The notes beneath the pieces are model-generated. The model ran no database searches, was not told where the DNA came from, and saw only the letters and a program-made list of their open reading frames with translations. 64,000 nt of DNA from Solidesulfovibrio alcoholivorans DSM 5433 (lineage in GTDB: Bacteria; Desulfobacterota; Desulfovibrionia; Desulfovibrionales; Desulfovibrionaceae), in contig NZ_JNJA01000006.1 of assembly GCF_000702665.1 (NCBI RefSeq), positions 124,001 through 188,000 on the forward strand, written 5' to 3'. The position numbers and the translations under genes are program-made. Below, piece by piece: positions 1-9,088 of this stretch (position 1 is the stretch's first letter; each line of letters opens with the position of its first letter).

Positions 1-1004
1 AGTTCCGCACCATGCTCGGCGCGGGGCTGTCCATGCTGGAAATCCTGCGCGTGCTGGAACAGCAGACCGAAAACGCCCTGCTGCGCCATGTCTGCACGCA
101 GATGACCGACGACGTGAAAAAGGGCTCCACCATTTCCGACGCCCTGGCCAAGCACAAGCGCGTCTTTTCCGATCTCTACGTCAGCATGGTGCGCGCGGGC
201 GAGACGGCCGGCGCGCTGCCCGAGGTGCTTGATCGCCTCATCTACATCATTTCCCACGAACACCAGGTGCGCACGGACATCAAGTCGGCCCTGCAATACC
301 CCATCACCGTGGTCATCGCCCTGGGCATCGCCTTCTTCGTGCTGCTCACCTTCGTGATTCCGGTGTTCGCGCAGATTTTCGCCAGCGCCCACGTGGCGCT
401 CCCCTGGCCGACGCGGGTGGCGATCGCACTCAACGTCGCCATCAAGGAGTATTGGTACCTGTTGCTCGGCGGTCTCGCCGCCGTGACGACCGCGCTGTAT
501 TTCTGGTTCAAGACGGAAGGGGGCAAGGTCGCCCGCGACGCCTTTTTCCTGCACATCCCCATCATCGGCATGCTGTTTCGCAAGGCGGCCATGTCGCGCT
601 TCGCCTCGATCTTTTCCATTTTGCAGGCCAGCGGCGTGCCGGTGCTGACCACCATCGACATCCTCGTCGGCACCATCGGCAACGCGGCCATCGCCCGGGA
701 GTTTCGGCGCATCCAGGACCTCATCCGCACCGGCCAGGGGCTGGCTGGGCCGCTGGCCCGGGCCAAGTACTTCACGCCCATGGTCGTGACCATGGTGGCC
801 GTTGGCGAGGAGTCGGGCAATCTCGACGAGATGCTTTCGGCCATAAGCGAACACTACGACGCCGAGGTGAGCTATGCGGTCAAGCGCCTTTCCGACGCCC
901 TCGGGCCGATTCTCATCGTCGGCCTTGCCGGCGTTGTGGGCTTTTTCGCCCTGGCCATTTTCCTGCCCATGTGGGACATGTCGCAAGTGGCGCTGCATCA
1001 TTGA
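1..1004 (+). CDS. Type IV pilus / type II secretion inner-membrane platform protein (PilC/GspF), 5' partial
   Basis: The reading frame is open through the left window edge (codons before the Met at 12 read Phe-Arg-Thr, as in the [15 protein letters not shown] start of a GspF domain), so the true start lies outside. Visible parts are the end of a first cytoplasmic GspF helical domain, a membrane segment around 285-380, a second near 440-515, a second GspF domain (ca. 560-880) with the family pattern [21 protein letters not shown], and a final membrane segment ending in LPMWDMSQ. In this family the protein sits in the inner membrane and couples the assembly ATPase to pilin insertion. The pseudopilin genes that follow agree with this. 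Whether the machine is a pilus or a secretion pseudopilus cannot be decided here. Confidence 0.93.
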   Translation, partial: FRTMLGAGLSMLEILRVLEQQTENALLRHVCTQMTDDVKKGSTISDALAKHKRVFSDLYVSMVRAGETAGALPEVLDRLIYIISHEHQVRTDIKSALQYPITVVIALGIAFFVLLTFVIPVFAQIFASAHVALPWPTRVAIALNVAIKEYWYLLLGGLAAVTTALYFWFKTEGGKVARDAFFLHIPIIGMLFRKAAMSRFASIFSILQASGVPVLTTIDILVGTIGNAAIAREFRRIQDLIRTGQGLAGPLARAKYFTPMVVTMVAVGEESGNLDEMLSAISEHYDAEVSYAVKRLSDALGPILIVGLAGVVGFFALAIFLPMWDMSQVALHH

Positions 1005-1129
1005 CGCGGCGGGAGCGCGGAGCGTCGCATTTGGGAAAAGCGCGTAACCGGATGCCGCCCGCGGCGACGGGTAGTGTGAACGGATTGGCCCCGGTGGGCA
1101 CGGTGCGAAGCGACTGGCTGCGAGGCGGC

Positions 1130-2440
1130 ATGCGGCGACGATTCGATCCGAGTCTGGCGGTGCTCGTTCCCGTCATCCTGGGCGGGGTGGCGACGCTTGC
1201 CGTGCTGTGCGCCGACATGCTCCCCCGGATTTTCCCCGCGATTTTCCTGGCGCAGGGCATCCTCGTGCCCGCCGTTGCCGCCGGATTGGCCGTGGCCACC
1301 GTCGCGGCGGTCTTCGTGCTGTTGGCCCTGCGCCCCATCCGCCGGCTCCTCTCCGCCACGCCCCCGGTTCTGCCTGCGACGGCCGCCGCCGCGCCCCGCC
1401 CTTTCGGCGAATTCGACCGGTTGGGGCTTGTGGCCGACCAGATGGCCGAAGCCCTCGGCAAGCTCGACGCCAGGGCGCAATTCCCGGAGATGGTGGGCGA
1501 GAGCCGGGTCATGCGGGGCGTGTTCTCCCATATCCTCAAGGTTGCGGCCACGGACGCCACAGTGCTGGTCATCGGGGAATCGGGGACGGGCAAGGAGCTT
1601 GTGGCCCGGGCCGTGCATGCCAAAAGCGCCCGCAGCAATGGCCCCTTTGTTGCCATCAATTGCGCCGCCATCCCGGAGGGGCTCCTGGAAAGCGAGCTTT
1701 TCGGGCATGAAAAGGGCGCGTTCACCGGGGCGCACGCCAGGAAGCGCGGCCGGTTCGAGCAGGCGGACGGCGGCACGCTGCTGCTCGACGAGATCGGCGA
1801 CATGCCGCTCGAAACCCAGGCCAAGATCCTGCGCGTCATCGAAGCGCGGCAGGTGGAACGCCTCGGCGGCGAGGGGCGGGGCGTGCCTGTGAACGTGCGT
1901 CTGATCGCGGCCACGCACCGCGACCTGCCGGCCATGATCGCGGCCGGGCGTTTTCGCGAGGACCTCTATCATCGCCTCAACGTGTTTCCGTTGCGGCTGC
2001 CACCCTTGCGGGAACGTCGGGAGGACATCGCGCTATTGGCGGACAGGTTCCTGGATGCGTTGCGGCCCGGGGCCACGCTGTCCGTGGAGGCGCTGCAAGG
2101 GCTGCTCGCCTACGATTGGCCGGGCAATGTGCGCGAACTCAAGAATGTCATGGAGCGGGCGGTGGTTCTGGCTTGCGGGAGCCCCGTCGCGCCTGCGCAT
2201 TTGCGAGGTCTCCTGGCGGCGGACGCGGACCGGGATGCCTGTGTGTCCGGGGCAGGCGACGGCCTCGACGCCCGGGTGGCGGGGTACGAGCGGGCGTTGA
2301 TCGAGGCGGCGCTCTCGCGCACGGGCGGAGTGCAGGCCCGGGCGGCGTCGCTGCTCGGCATCAAGGAACGCAGCCTGTGGCACCGGGTGAAAAAGCTCGG
2401 CATCGATCCGGCACTTTTCAAGGGAACAGGCGGGAAATAG
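1130..2440 (+). CDS. Membrane-anchored sigma-54-dependent transcriptional activator (AAA+ / Fis HTH)
   Basis: Two hydrophobic N-terminal segments (about residues 8-28 and 36-65) are followed by a HAMP-like stretch, then a complete sigma-54 AAA+ domain: Walker A GESGTGKE at 149, the sigma-54 contact loop GAFTGA at 196, Walker B LLLDEIGD at 217, arginine-finger region, and a C-terminal Fis-type helix-turn-helix with [19 protein letters not shown]. There is no receiver, PAS or GAF domain. I chose ATG 1130 because GAGG lies 7 nt upstream and it opens directly on the first membrane segment; ATG 1052 is an in-frame alternative. The sigma-54-type promoter 120 bp downstream, in front of the pilin, makes this gene its likely regulator, as in PilR-pilA systems, but with the sensor in cis. 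That link is inferred. Confidence 0.9.
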   Translation: MRRRFDPSLAVLVPVILGGVATLAVLCADMLPRIFPAIFLAQGILVPAVAAGLAVATVAAVFVLLALRPIRRLLSATPPVLPATAAAAPRPFGEFDRLGLVADQMAEALGKLDARAQFPEMVGESRVMRGVFSHILKVAATDATVLVIGESGTGKELVARAVHAKSARSNGPFVAINCAAIPEGLLESELFGHEKGAFTGAHARKRGRFEQADGGTLLLDEIGDMPLETQAKILRVIEARQVERLGGEGRGVPVNVRLIAATHRDLPAMIAAGRFREDLYHRLNVFPLRLPPLRERREDIALLADRFLDALRPGATLSVEALQGLLAYDWPGNVRELKNVMERAVVLACGSPVAPAHLRGLLAADADRDACVSGAGDGLDARVAGYERALIEAALSRTGGVQARAASLLGIKERSLWHRVKKLGIDPALFKGTGGK

Positions 2441-2446
2441 GCTGAT

Positions 2447-2483
2447 CTCCAAAATTTGCTGCCATAAGCAGCAAATTTTGGAG
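2447..2483. promoter_or_regulatory. Perfect 16-bp inverted repeat after the sigma-54 activator
   Basis: CTCCAAAATTTGCTGC (2447-2462) and its exact reverse complement (2468-2483) are separated by CATAA. The hairpin begins 7 nt after the activator stop codon and has no T-run behind it, so it is not a classical terminator. It could be an mRNA processing or termination structure, or an operator upstream of the pilin promoter at 2559. Confidence 0.6.
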
Positions 2484-2558
2484 TATAGAGGCAGCGCAGG
2501 CGGTGAATAATGTTCGCAAGGGGTTGTGTCGCATGGGGTTACCACGATATGCCTTGGG

Positions 2559-2574
2559 CGGCATGGTTCCTGCT
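2559..2574 (+). promoter_or_regulatory. Predicted sigma-54 (-24/-12) promoter of the pilin gene
   Basis: CGGCATGGTTCCTGCT has GG at 2560-2561 and GC at 2572-2573 with exactly ten bases between, matching the sigma-54 consensus (TGGCAC-N5-TTGC) except for the first base and one -12 base. It lies 54 nt upstream of the pilin ATG and just downstream of a sigma-54 activator gene. Confidence 0.7.
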
Positions 2575-2627
2575 TGACAACAAAGGTCGCCAGGGGGCGG
2601 CAAACCCTTATCGGAGGAGAAAGGAAC

Positions 2628-3011
2628 ATGGTTAAGTCGAAACTCGGCGCCCAGGGGCAGCAGGGCTTCACGCTGATCGAAATCATCGCCGTGCTGGTCA
2701 TCCTCGGCATCCTGGCCGTGGTGGCCGTGCCCAAGTATTTCAACTTGCAAAACGACGCCCGCAAGTCCGCCGCCCAGGGGCTTGTTTCCGCCGCCCAATC
2801 GCAGTTGAGCCTTGGCTATGCCAACCAGAAGCTTAACAGTAACTATGGCTTCAATCAGTATGATGATGCTGGATTTAAGAAAGAATGTGATAAAGTCAGC
2901 ATCACCGGCAATGCCAGCATTGATTGTAAGGCTTCTGGTAACAACGCTACCATTACAGGTACTGTGGAAGGGCAGACAAATACTGGCTCTTGGAACAACC
3001 CTGAAGGTTAA
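2628..3011 (+). CDS. Type IV pilin / major pseudopilin 1
   Basis: A 127-residue prepilin. A short basic leader ends at Gly before FTLIEIIAVLVILGILAVVAV, the class III signal with Glu+5, so PilD-type processing after QQG is expected. A strong Shine-Dalgarno (GGAGGAGAAAGGAAC) precedes ATG 2628. Two cysteines (ECDK and IDCKAS) could form the pilin disulfide loop. The globular half is short and more AT-rich than the N-terminal helix. The next gene is a clear paralog, sharing AAAQSQLSL-type helix residues and a TVEGQ...W C-terminal strand. With the sigma-54 promoter it is probably the most highly expressed subunit of the locus. Confidence 0.93.
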   Translation: MVKSKLGAQGQQGFTLIEIIAVLVILGILAVVAVPKYFNLQNDARKSAAQGLVSAAQSQLSLGYANQKLNSNYGFNQYDDAGFKKECDKVSITGNASIDCKASGNNATITGTVEGQTNTGSWNNPEG

Positions 3012-3021
3012 TATGTTTGTT

Positions 3022-3075
3022 CCGAAAGCGGCAGATTTGCTTGTTTAGTCTGCCGCTTTCGGATTTTGATTTTGT
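3022..3075 (+). terminator. Rho-independent terminator after pilin 1
   Basis: CCGAAAGCGGCAGA (3022-3035) pairs perfectly with TCTGCCGCTTTCGG (3049-3062) over a 13-nt loop and is followed by ATTTTGATTTTG. It should limit read-through from pilin 1 into the rest of the cluster, giving excess pilin 1. Confidence 0.8.
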
Positions 3076-3130
3076 AGATTTTCTTGGCATGCACAGTCAT
3101 TTGTCAAAAGACGTATGATCGCTGCGAGGG

Positions 3131-3505
3131 GTGATGGATCGTTCTCGGGCCGGATTTACAATCATTGAGATTGTAGCAGTGCTTTGCCTGATAGCCATCC
3201 TTTTTATCACCGCGGTTCCGAAATACAATTCCATGCTCGACGATTCGCGTCGACAGGCGGCAAAGGGAATGGTTGCCGCCGCGCAGTCGCAGTTGTCCTT
3301 GGAATACTCGCGCCGCATCATTACAGGCAACTCCCTTGCTGTAGTCTCTCAAAATGTCTGTGATATGGTTTCTCGGTCCGGCGGCAGCGGCGAAGCAAGC
3401 ATTACCTGCTCGGGCAATCTCTCCGATACTGAAGTCTCCATTACCGCAACTGTGGAAGGCCAGTCCGTCGATGCCAACTGGGCAAGTCCCCAATCTGGCT
3501 CGTAA
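3131..3505 (+). CDS. Type IV pilin / pseudopilin 2 (paralog of pilin 1)
   Basis: A 124-residue prepilin with a very short leader (MMDRSRAG) before FTIIEIVAVLCLIAILFITAV, with Glu+5 conserved. Start is GTG 3131 or ATG 3134, both behind GCGAGGGG. It shares with pilin 1 the PKYN/PKYF turn, the AAAQSQLSL helix, a Cys pair (NVCDM, ITCSG) and a TVEGQ...W C-terminal strand, so the two arose by duplication and divergence. Its place after the terminator suggests lower or separate expression. A minor pilin or alternative major subunit are both possible. Confidence 0.9.
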   Translation: MMDRSRAGFTIIEIVAVLCLIAILFITAVPKYNSMLDDSRRQAAKGMVAAAQSQLSLEYSRRIITGNSLAVVSQNVCDMVSRSGGSGEASITCSGNLSDTEVSITATVEGQSVDANWASPQSGS

Positions 3506-3598
3506 TGCCGTGCGCGGCAAATCGGCGATCTCTCCGCACACTCAGAATCATATCCCGAGTATCTTTTGTTTTGTAGTGCATCTTTTTCTGGAGTCCGC

Positions 3599-5719
3599 AT
3601 GACGCGATCACGTTATTTTGTGCAAAACTGGCGTAGATTGTCTATACTTTCGCTTATTATTTCATTAGCTTGGCTTCAATTGCATTTCCCTATCGTCGCT
3701 CTTGATTTTGACTTGTGGTATCATCTTCTTGGTGGTTCCTATATCCTTAACAATCATGCTTTGCCTGATACTGCATTTTTTTCCTATTTGAAGTTAAATC
3801 CAGGTGGATGGGTGGATTATTATTGGCTGTTTCAGATTATTGTAGAGTCAGTGTATCGCCTGGGTGGATTTGCGGCACTGGTCATTTTACGCAGTGCTCT
3901 GTATTTAGCTACGGTATGGATGCTCTATGCATATTTGCGCGACGCTGAAGATGTCGATGATGATGGTGTTTATGTTTTCATTTTGACGCTTTCCTGTATA
4001 TATGCCCTGGCTCTTGTCCCACGCGATCTTATTTTGCGGCCGCATATCATTACATATCTTTTTATCGTCGTGTATCATTTTATCGTGGACAAGCGTCCGC
4101 AATGGCGTTGGGTGTTGCCGGTGTTGGCGCTGGTCTGGACGAACGTGCATGGCGTGGAATACCCTGTGCTTTTGCTTGTCGGCGGGGCGTATCTTGCGGA
4201 ATTTTTCGTGCCGAAACTGCTGCGGCGGCCGGTGCCGGAAGTCGCACGGTTGCTGCGCTGGCCGCTCATTTTGTCGCTCTATGCCATTTTGGTCACACCG
4301 GCCGGGTTTTCACTGCTTGTCAAGCCTTTTTCGCCGCCGCTGTTCCACGAACGGGTGGTTAACGAGCTTATGCCCAGGGAAATCGGGACGTTTCTCCTTT
4401 TTTCCTTCAATATGGGGGGGAATTTCGTCGAGACTTCGGGCAATGTGCTCGTGGTGTTTCTTGTAGGCGCGGTGGCGGCATTGGGCTGGATGCGGCGATT
4501 GCGCGTCAGCCGGATCGTTCTCTTCGCCGGGGGGCTTTTCCTTTTGCCCCAGTCTCGTCGATTTTCGTATGAATTTATCCTGCTTTGTCTCCCCTTGGCC
4601 GGGGATGTGGTCGGGCTTCTGGCCGAGAGGCGACCGCGCGCCATTTCCTGGAAGACCGCGCTTGCCGCGTGCATGATCGTGGTTGCGGCATCCGTCTGGT
4701 GTCTGGCGGATTTTATGGGGCACAGGCAGCGTTTTCCGGTCGATCTGGCGCGACTGCCCGTGGGGGTGTGCGATTTCCTCATGAAGGAGGGGCCGGGCGG
4801 ACGGATTTTCAACGTGCCCAATCCCGGGGGCTACCTGGAGTGGCGGCTTTATCCCAAGTATAAGATATTCATGGATATGCAGACGATGCTCTTTTCGAGC
4901 TTCGATCTGTTCACGGGCATTACCGGGTTTGGAGACAAGGAATTGCTGCGGCGTACGATCGCGCAGTACGAGACCGGGTTTCTGGCCGTGGATATCCAGG
5001 ACAAGGGGTTCGGCAAACGCATCGAAGGCATCGGGCATTTCCAGCCGGTCTTTTTCGACGATGCGCTGGTGTTGTACGCCGACGCGGACCGGTATCCCGA
5101 TCTTGTTGCGCGGTTCAAGCTCACGGCGCTCGATCCTTTTACGTGCGTCACCGAGAATTACGAGGGCATGGACGCCGGCAAGCGGGAGGCGATGCTTGCC
5201 GAGTGCCGGCGGATGCAGGCCGTTTCGCCGGACGGGCTGATCGTGGACACGGTGGTTGCGAAGATTTTGCTCGCCAAGGGGGAGACGGGAGAGGCCGCAA
5301 AGGTCGCCGTGCGGCTTATGGAAATTTATCCTAACCGGTACATGGGCTATGCCCTGGCCGGGCTCGCGGCGTTCAAGGAGGAGCGTTACGCCGACGCCCT
5401 GGCGCGCAACCAGGAGGCGCTTGCGCGTGCCATGCCTGGCGAGAGGCCCCTGGTCGTGCGCAACCTGTATGCCACGTATGCGCGGCTCAAGGAATTCGGC
5501 AAGGCGTATGAGACGTTGTCGTCGGTGATCAATCCCATGTCCACGAGTTCTTCCTTTACGGATCTCTACGACTTGGGCATGGCGGCGGTGGCTGCGGGCA
5601 AGGCCCGGGAGGGGAAGCTGCTTTTGACCATGGCGCAGGCCAAGGCGTCGGACAAGGATGTGGAGAAATCCAAGGAGATTGCGTCGCTTTTGGGCATGAT
5701 GCAAGAGGTGCCCGATTGA
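3599..5719 (+). CDS. Polytopic membrane protein, GT-C-like, with C-terminal TPR-like region
   Basis: About 706 residues: some nine to eleven hydrophobic segments over residues 10-400, then a soluble C-terminal part with helical repeats (AAKVAVRLMEIYPN, ALAGLAAFKEERYADALARN, YATYARLKEFGKAYETL) of TPR type. The first loop has the acidic motif LDFDLWYHLLGG, and a GGWVDYYWLFQ motif follows, as in membrane glycosyltransferase-like (GT-C) proteins that use lipid-linked sugars. ATG 3599, with CTGGAG upstream, is preferred over 3566. Lying between pilin genes, it may glycosylate or help assemble the pilus, but no substrate can be read from the sequence. The first 500 bp are markedly more AT-rich than the rest of the gene. 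Confidence 0.75.
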   Translation: MTRSRYFVQNWRRLSILSLIISLAWLQLHFPIVALDFDLWYHLLGGSYILNNHALPDTAFFSYLKLNPGGWVDYYWLFQIIVESVYRLGGFAALVILRSALYLATVWMLYAYLRDAEDVDDDGVYVFILTLSCIYALALVPRDLILRPHIITYLFIVVYHFIVDKRPQWRWVLPVLALVWTNVHGVEYPVLLLVGGAYLAEFFVPKLLRRPVPEVARLLRWPLILSLYAILVTPAGFSLLVKPFSPPLFHERVVNELMPREIGTFLLFSFNMGGNFVETSGNVLVVFLVGAVAALGWMRRLRVSRIVLFAGGLFLLPQSRRFSYEFILLCLPLAGDVVGLLAERRPRAISWKTALAACMIVVAASVWCLADFMGHRQRFPVDLARLPVGVCDFLMKEGPGGRIFNVPNPGGYLEWRLYPKYKIFMDMQTMLFSSFDLFTGITGFGDKELLRRTIAQYETGFLAVDIQDKGFGKRIEGIGHFQPVFFDDALVLYADADRYPDLVARFKLTALDPFTCVTENYEGMDAGKREAMLAECRRMQAVSPDGLIVDTVVAKILLAKGETGEAAKVAVRLMEIYPNRYMGYALAGLAAFKEERYADALARNQEALARAMPGERPLVVRNLYATYARLKEFGKAYETLSSVINPMSTSSSFTDLYDLGMAAVAAGKAREGKLLLTMAQAKASDKDVEKSKEIASLLGMMQEVPD

Positions 5720-5791
5720 ATTGCGCTCTTTGCGGCGGGCTTCACGGGGGCTGCGTCTTGGTGTACGCTTCGGGCTAAGGGTGGAAACGGC

Positions 5792-6283
5792 ATGAGGCAA
5801 TCGGGCGGGCGCACGGTCGCAGCTGGTTTCAGCGTCATCGAGGGGGTTGCGGTCCTCCTGTTGATCGGCATTCTTGCCGTCGCGGCGGCCGTGAAATACG
5901 GCAAGACCGGCTCGCGCGCCATTGCCGAAGCCGACGGCCTGCGCTCGGTCCTGCGCTATGCCCAGTCACGGGCCATGGCCGACGTCTACACCTGGGGCGT
6001 CTCGTTCGACTCTACGAGCTACACGCTTTTTTCCAACAATCCCAGCCAGTCGGCTCATGCCATTCCCGGCCAGGGCAGCAGCACGCACACGCTGGCGTCC
6101 GGCGTGACCTTGAGCGGCACTTCTCCCATCATTTTCGATTGGCGTGGCCAGCCGGTCAAGACCACGATCACGACGGCCGGCGGTTGGGCCGATCCGCAAA
6201 CCGCTTACCAGTACATCACGGTTTCGGAGTCTGGCGGTTCCGCCAATGTCACTATTACGCCTTATACGGGGTTCGTCCCATGA
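5792..6283 (+). CDS. GspH/FimT-like minor pseudopilin
   Basis: 163 residues. A prepilin leader (MRQSGGRTVAAG) precedes FSVIEGVAVLLLIGILAVAAAVKY; Glu+5 is present. The globular part contains the FimT/GspH-type helix LRSVLRYAQSRAMADVYTWGVSF followed by beta strands (IIFDWRGQPV), as in minor pseudopilins that cap or initiate fibres. Its stop overlaps the next start (ATGA), so the two are translationally coupled. Confidence 0.87.
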   Translation: MRQSGGRTVAAGFSVIEGVAVLLLIGILAVAAAVKYGKTGSRAIAEADGLRSVLRYAQSRAMADVYTWGVSFDSTSYTLFSNNPSQSAHAIPGQGSSTHTLASGVTLSGTSPIIFDWRGQPVKTTITTAGGWADPQTAYQYITVSESGGSANVTITPYTGFVP

Positions 6284-6732
6284 CGCGCCGACACGTCGAA
6301 CAGGGTTTCACGCTGCTTGAAGTGGTTTTGACATTCGTCATTTTCGCGATCGTCTGCCTTGTCGCGGTGACGGCGTTCAACAGGGGCATGACGCGGACGG
6401 ACATTCCGGTCAAGCAATTGCAGACGGACGCCAGCCTGCAACTTGTCCTGGAGAACATGATTTCGGCCAAGACCGCGTCCTATTCCAACGATCTTGTCGG
6501 GTTCAGCGCCGCCCTTGGCGCCACGAACACCGTGACTTCAAATTATGCGACGGGTGGTGGCGGGAATTATATTATTTCGGAAAAGGATTTTGTCTGCCCG
6601 GGGAGCGGGAAGTTCGCTGTCACGGCGAATACGAATCAGTATTTGCTGGTGACGATCAAGCCGAGCAGCAGTTCCGGCGTAAGCCTGACATATTTGTTCA
6701 ATTCATCGAACAACACGTGCAATGGGCATTGA
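6280..6732 (+). CDS. Minor pseudopilin (PilV/GspI-like)
   Basis: 150 residues with the prepilin motif EQG|FTLLEVVLTFVIFAIVCLVAV immediately after a short basic leader. The start ATG 6280 overlaps the previous stop by 4 nt. The remainder (residues 40-150) is a poorly conserved soluble domain with two cysteines (DFVCPG, NTCNGH near the C-terminus). By order after a FimT-like gene and size it fits a PilV/GspI-type minor subunit; the exact class is uncertain. Confidence 0.85.
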   Translation: MTRRHVEQGFTLLEVVLTFVIFAIVCLVAVTAFNRGMTRTDIPVKQLQTDASLQLVLENMISAKTASYSNDLVGFSAALGATNTVTSNYATGGGGNYIISEKDFVCPGSGKFAVTANTNQYLLVTIKPSSSSGVSLTYLFNSSNNTCNGH

Positions 6733-7267
6733 AATGCTACGGAATATGATTATCCGACACGAGCGCGGTGCAGGGTTTACAATCATCGAAGTTCTTCTTG
6801 TCTGTGTGCTTCTGGGATTTCTGGCGCTCTTGAGCACGCGGATGTTTTCCGATGTGATTCGCGGCTACATTCTGGCCCGCAATTCCGATGCCGCGGTGCA
6901 GAAGGCGCAAAACGCCATGCAGCGCATGACGCTCGATTTTACCTATTTGAAGCCCAATGATGCGACAGGTTCGGAAAATTCATTGACCTACAACATGACT
7001 TTAGCAAATACTTCGCAAGTTACCATTCAGCAATCTGAAAATCAAATTACCTATAGTGTGAACAGTGCCCCATATGTTTTGACCGACGGAGTGAAAGCGG
7101 GATCGCTGACCTTTTCTTATTATAATTCATATGATGCCGCTGCGGTAAATTCCATTAGTAGTTCTACGAGTATGATAGGATTGAATTATATCATGGTTGG
7201 TGATGATACAAGTCAGGGCCTTTCGCAAAGTTACGCAACACGTATAATGGTGAATAAGGTTAAATAG
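6722..7267 (+). CDS. Minor pseudopilin (PilW/GspJ-like)
   Basis: 181 residues. The leader ends GAG before FTIIEVLLVCVLLGFLALLSTRMF with Glu+5. Start is ATG 6722 (overlapping the upstream gene by 11 nt) or ATG 6734 just after its stop. Residues 50-75 (AVQKAQNAMQRMTLDFTYLKP) match the long helix seen in PilW/GspJ minor pilins. The distal two-thirds of the gene is AT-rich, unlike the first third, suggesting that only the globular domain has diverged or recombined. Confidence 0.85.
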   Translation: MGIEMLRNMIIRHERGAGFTIIEVLLVCVLLGFLALLSTRMFSDVIRGYILARNSDAAVQKAQNAMQRMTLDFTYLKPNDATGSENSLTYNMTLANTSQVTIQQSENQITYSVNSAPYVLTDGVKAGSLTFSYYNSYDAAAVNSISSSTSMIGLNYIMVGDDTSQGLSQSYATRIMVNKVK

Positions 7268-7275
7268 GAGCTTGT

Positions 7276-8949
7276 ATGCGTACAGGCTGTTGTTGCAAAT
7301 TAAGCAAAGTGCTGCGGCGGGTGCTTGTGTTCGGGGCGAACGGCTCAAGTTTGCTGTGGGCGATCGGCGCACTTGTGTTGCTCAGTGTCGTTGGAACGAC
7401 AGTCGCGTTGATGAGCCCTTCTGCTTTGCAATCAAAGTTAGAGCAAGAAGCAGGAATGCGGGCGTATTACAATGCTAATGCCGGACTGAATTATATTTTG
7501 GGGCAGCAAGAATCTTCAGTTATGTCGGGTATTTCTTTGACTAATTTTGTAAGTAATATGGGAAATGGTGCTTATGTTAATTACAGTGTTGGTGGGGGAG
7601 GGGGCTTTAACTTTGCGCTAGGGAATGTAATATCTTCGAATTCGAATAATACGTATCAAGTTACAAGCCTTGTCGGAACGGTTTCAAAATCATCCGACAA
7701 GATTCCTTATGCCTACGTCTTATATGGTGGGGGAAAGGGTGCCAGTTCTGTATTCACATATGGGCATACGCCAATCGGCGCAACAAAATATGTTATCTAT
7801 GCTGCAAATGCCAAAGTTTCGATACAAGGCGCTGCCACTGTCGTAGGTGACGTATATGCCCAATCTCTCGATGTTAGTATGGCGACGGTTACCGGTGATG
7901 TCGTCGCAGTCAACGATGCTGATCTAGGATTCTCCACGACATTAAAAGGAGCTCTCTGTTCTGGTGGCAATGTGACACTTAATCAATCTTCCGTATCGAA
8001 GACTGTAAGTGCTGTAGGAGATATAGATTTTAAATTTAAATCACAGGTAGACGGTGATGTTTTCTCGGGTGGTAAAATTACTACAGCGAGTAGTGTGAGT
8101 TTGAATAGCGATGTTAGTGCCTTTGAGAATATTTCTCTTGGGTGGAATACAAAGATTGCAAATAATGCATATTCAGGAGGTGTTGGCTGTAAAAAGTGCA
8201 ATATTGATTTTACCAATTCCGCTATTTCGATTGGGAAAAATGCGTACGCAAATAAAAATATAAATTTGTCGGGGGGGTCAAATATTGGCGGCGTTGCGGT
8301 TGCACAAAAAGTCAATGGTGATGCTGTTGGCTCGAAGATCGAAACGACAACGTATCCACCTAATATTCGACCAAAGCCTCCACTCCCTTGTCGTACTGAT
8401 AAGGTTCCAACATCACCTAGTTATAGCGATGACAGTACAGTCGATGTAAAAATTCCGTGGGCAAGTACGCTATATGATAAAGATCACCCGTTGCCGCCTG
8501 GTAAATACAGGGATTTGGCGATGGATTCCTCCGCAGTTATGACTTTTACAGCAGGTGTTTACTATTTTAATTCAGTTTCTACCGGCTGGGCGGATACTAT
8601 AAATTATGATTTAAGCAAAGGGGATATTACCATATTGGTTGTTGGTGGTATTTCAATCGGCGGGGCTAATTCAATTAATGTGAAAACAAAAGAAAGAGAT
8701 TATTGTGATATGTCGACAGTCGATAAAAATGAAGCCGCAAAGGTTTACTGGGAAAGTAAAAAGAGTGGCTTCATCGGATGGGGCACGGACTGGTTTGGAA
8801 CTATGTTCACACAAGTCTCCATTACGTTAGATGGTGCAAATAATCATGTTGTAGGCGCACTTGTAACCGCTGGGACGGTAAGTAATATTGATTGGGCAGT
8901 AAATATCTATTATGTGCCGTCGAATTATGCGATGAAGTATTGGAATTAA
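7276..8949 (+). CDS. PilX-like protein with repetitive beta-solenoid-like region
   Basis: 557 residues. The N-terminus is not a classical prepilin but has the PilX-type motif GSSLLWAIGALVLLSVVGTTVALM followed by a helix with AGMRAYYNANAGLNYILGQQ. Residues about 170-345 form tandem degenerate units of 20-22 residues built around GDVYA, GDVVA, GDIDF, GDVFSGG and similar, resembling a bactofilin-like or DUF7305-type right-handed solenoid. A CKKC pair lies in this region. Residues 370-557 form a second domain of unknown fold. TAGGAG precedes ATG 7276. The whole gene is strikingly AT-rich for this genome. Probably a surface or tip component of the pseudopilus; function not known. Confidence 0.8.
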   Translation: MRTGCCCKLSKVLRRVLVFGANGSSLLWAIGALVLLSVVGTTVALMSPSALQSKLEQEAGMRAYYNANAGLNYILGQQESSVMSGISLTNFVSNMGNGAYVNYSVGGGGGFNFALGNVISSNSNNTYQVTSLVGTVSKSSDKIPYAYVLYGGGKGASSVFTYGHTPIGATKYVIYAANAKVSIQGAATVVGDVYAQSLDVSMATVTGDVVAVNDADLGFSTTLKGALCSGGNVTLNQSSVSKTVSAVGDIDFKFKSQVDGDVFSGGKITTASSVSLNSDVSAFENISLGWNTKIANNAYSGGVGCKKCNIDFTNSAISIGKNAYANKNINLSGGSNIGGVAVAQKVNGDAVGSKIETTTYPPNIRPKPPLPCRTDKVPTSPSYSDDSTVDVKIPWASTLYDKDHPLPPGKYRDLAMDSSAVMTFTAGVYYFNSVSTGWADTINYDLSKGDITILVVGGISIGGANSINVKTKERDYCDMSTVDKNEAAKVYWESKKSGFIGWGTDWFGTMFTQVSITLDGANNHVVGALVTAGTVSNIDWAVNIYYVPSNYAMKYWN

Positions 8950-9088
8950 ATAATCTATATATAATTTCTTATTTATAAATGAATTGCTGTAAGCGAGGAA
9001 TTGATGCTATTCTTTAAAAAAAGGCAGAGAGAGACAATCTCTTTGGCTCTCAGTATGCTTGTTATTCCGCTTCCGGCGAGTGGCTGTC

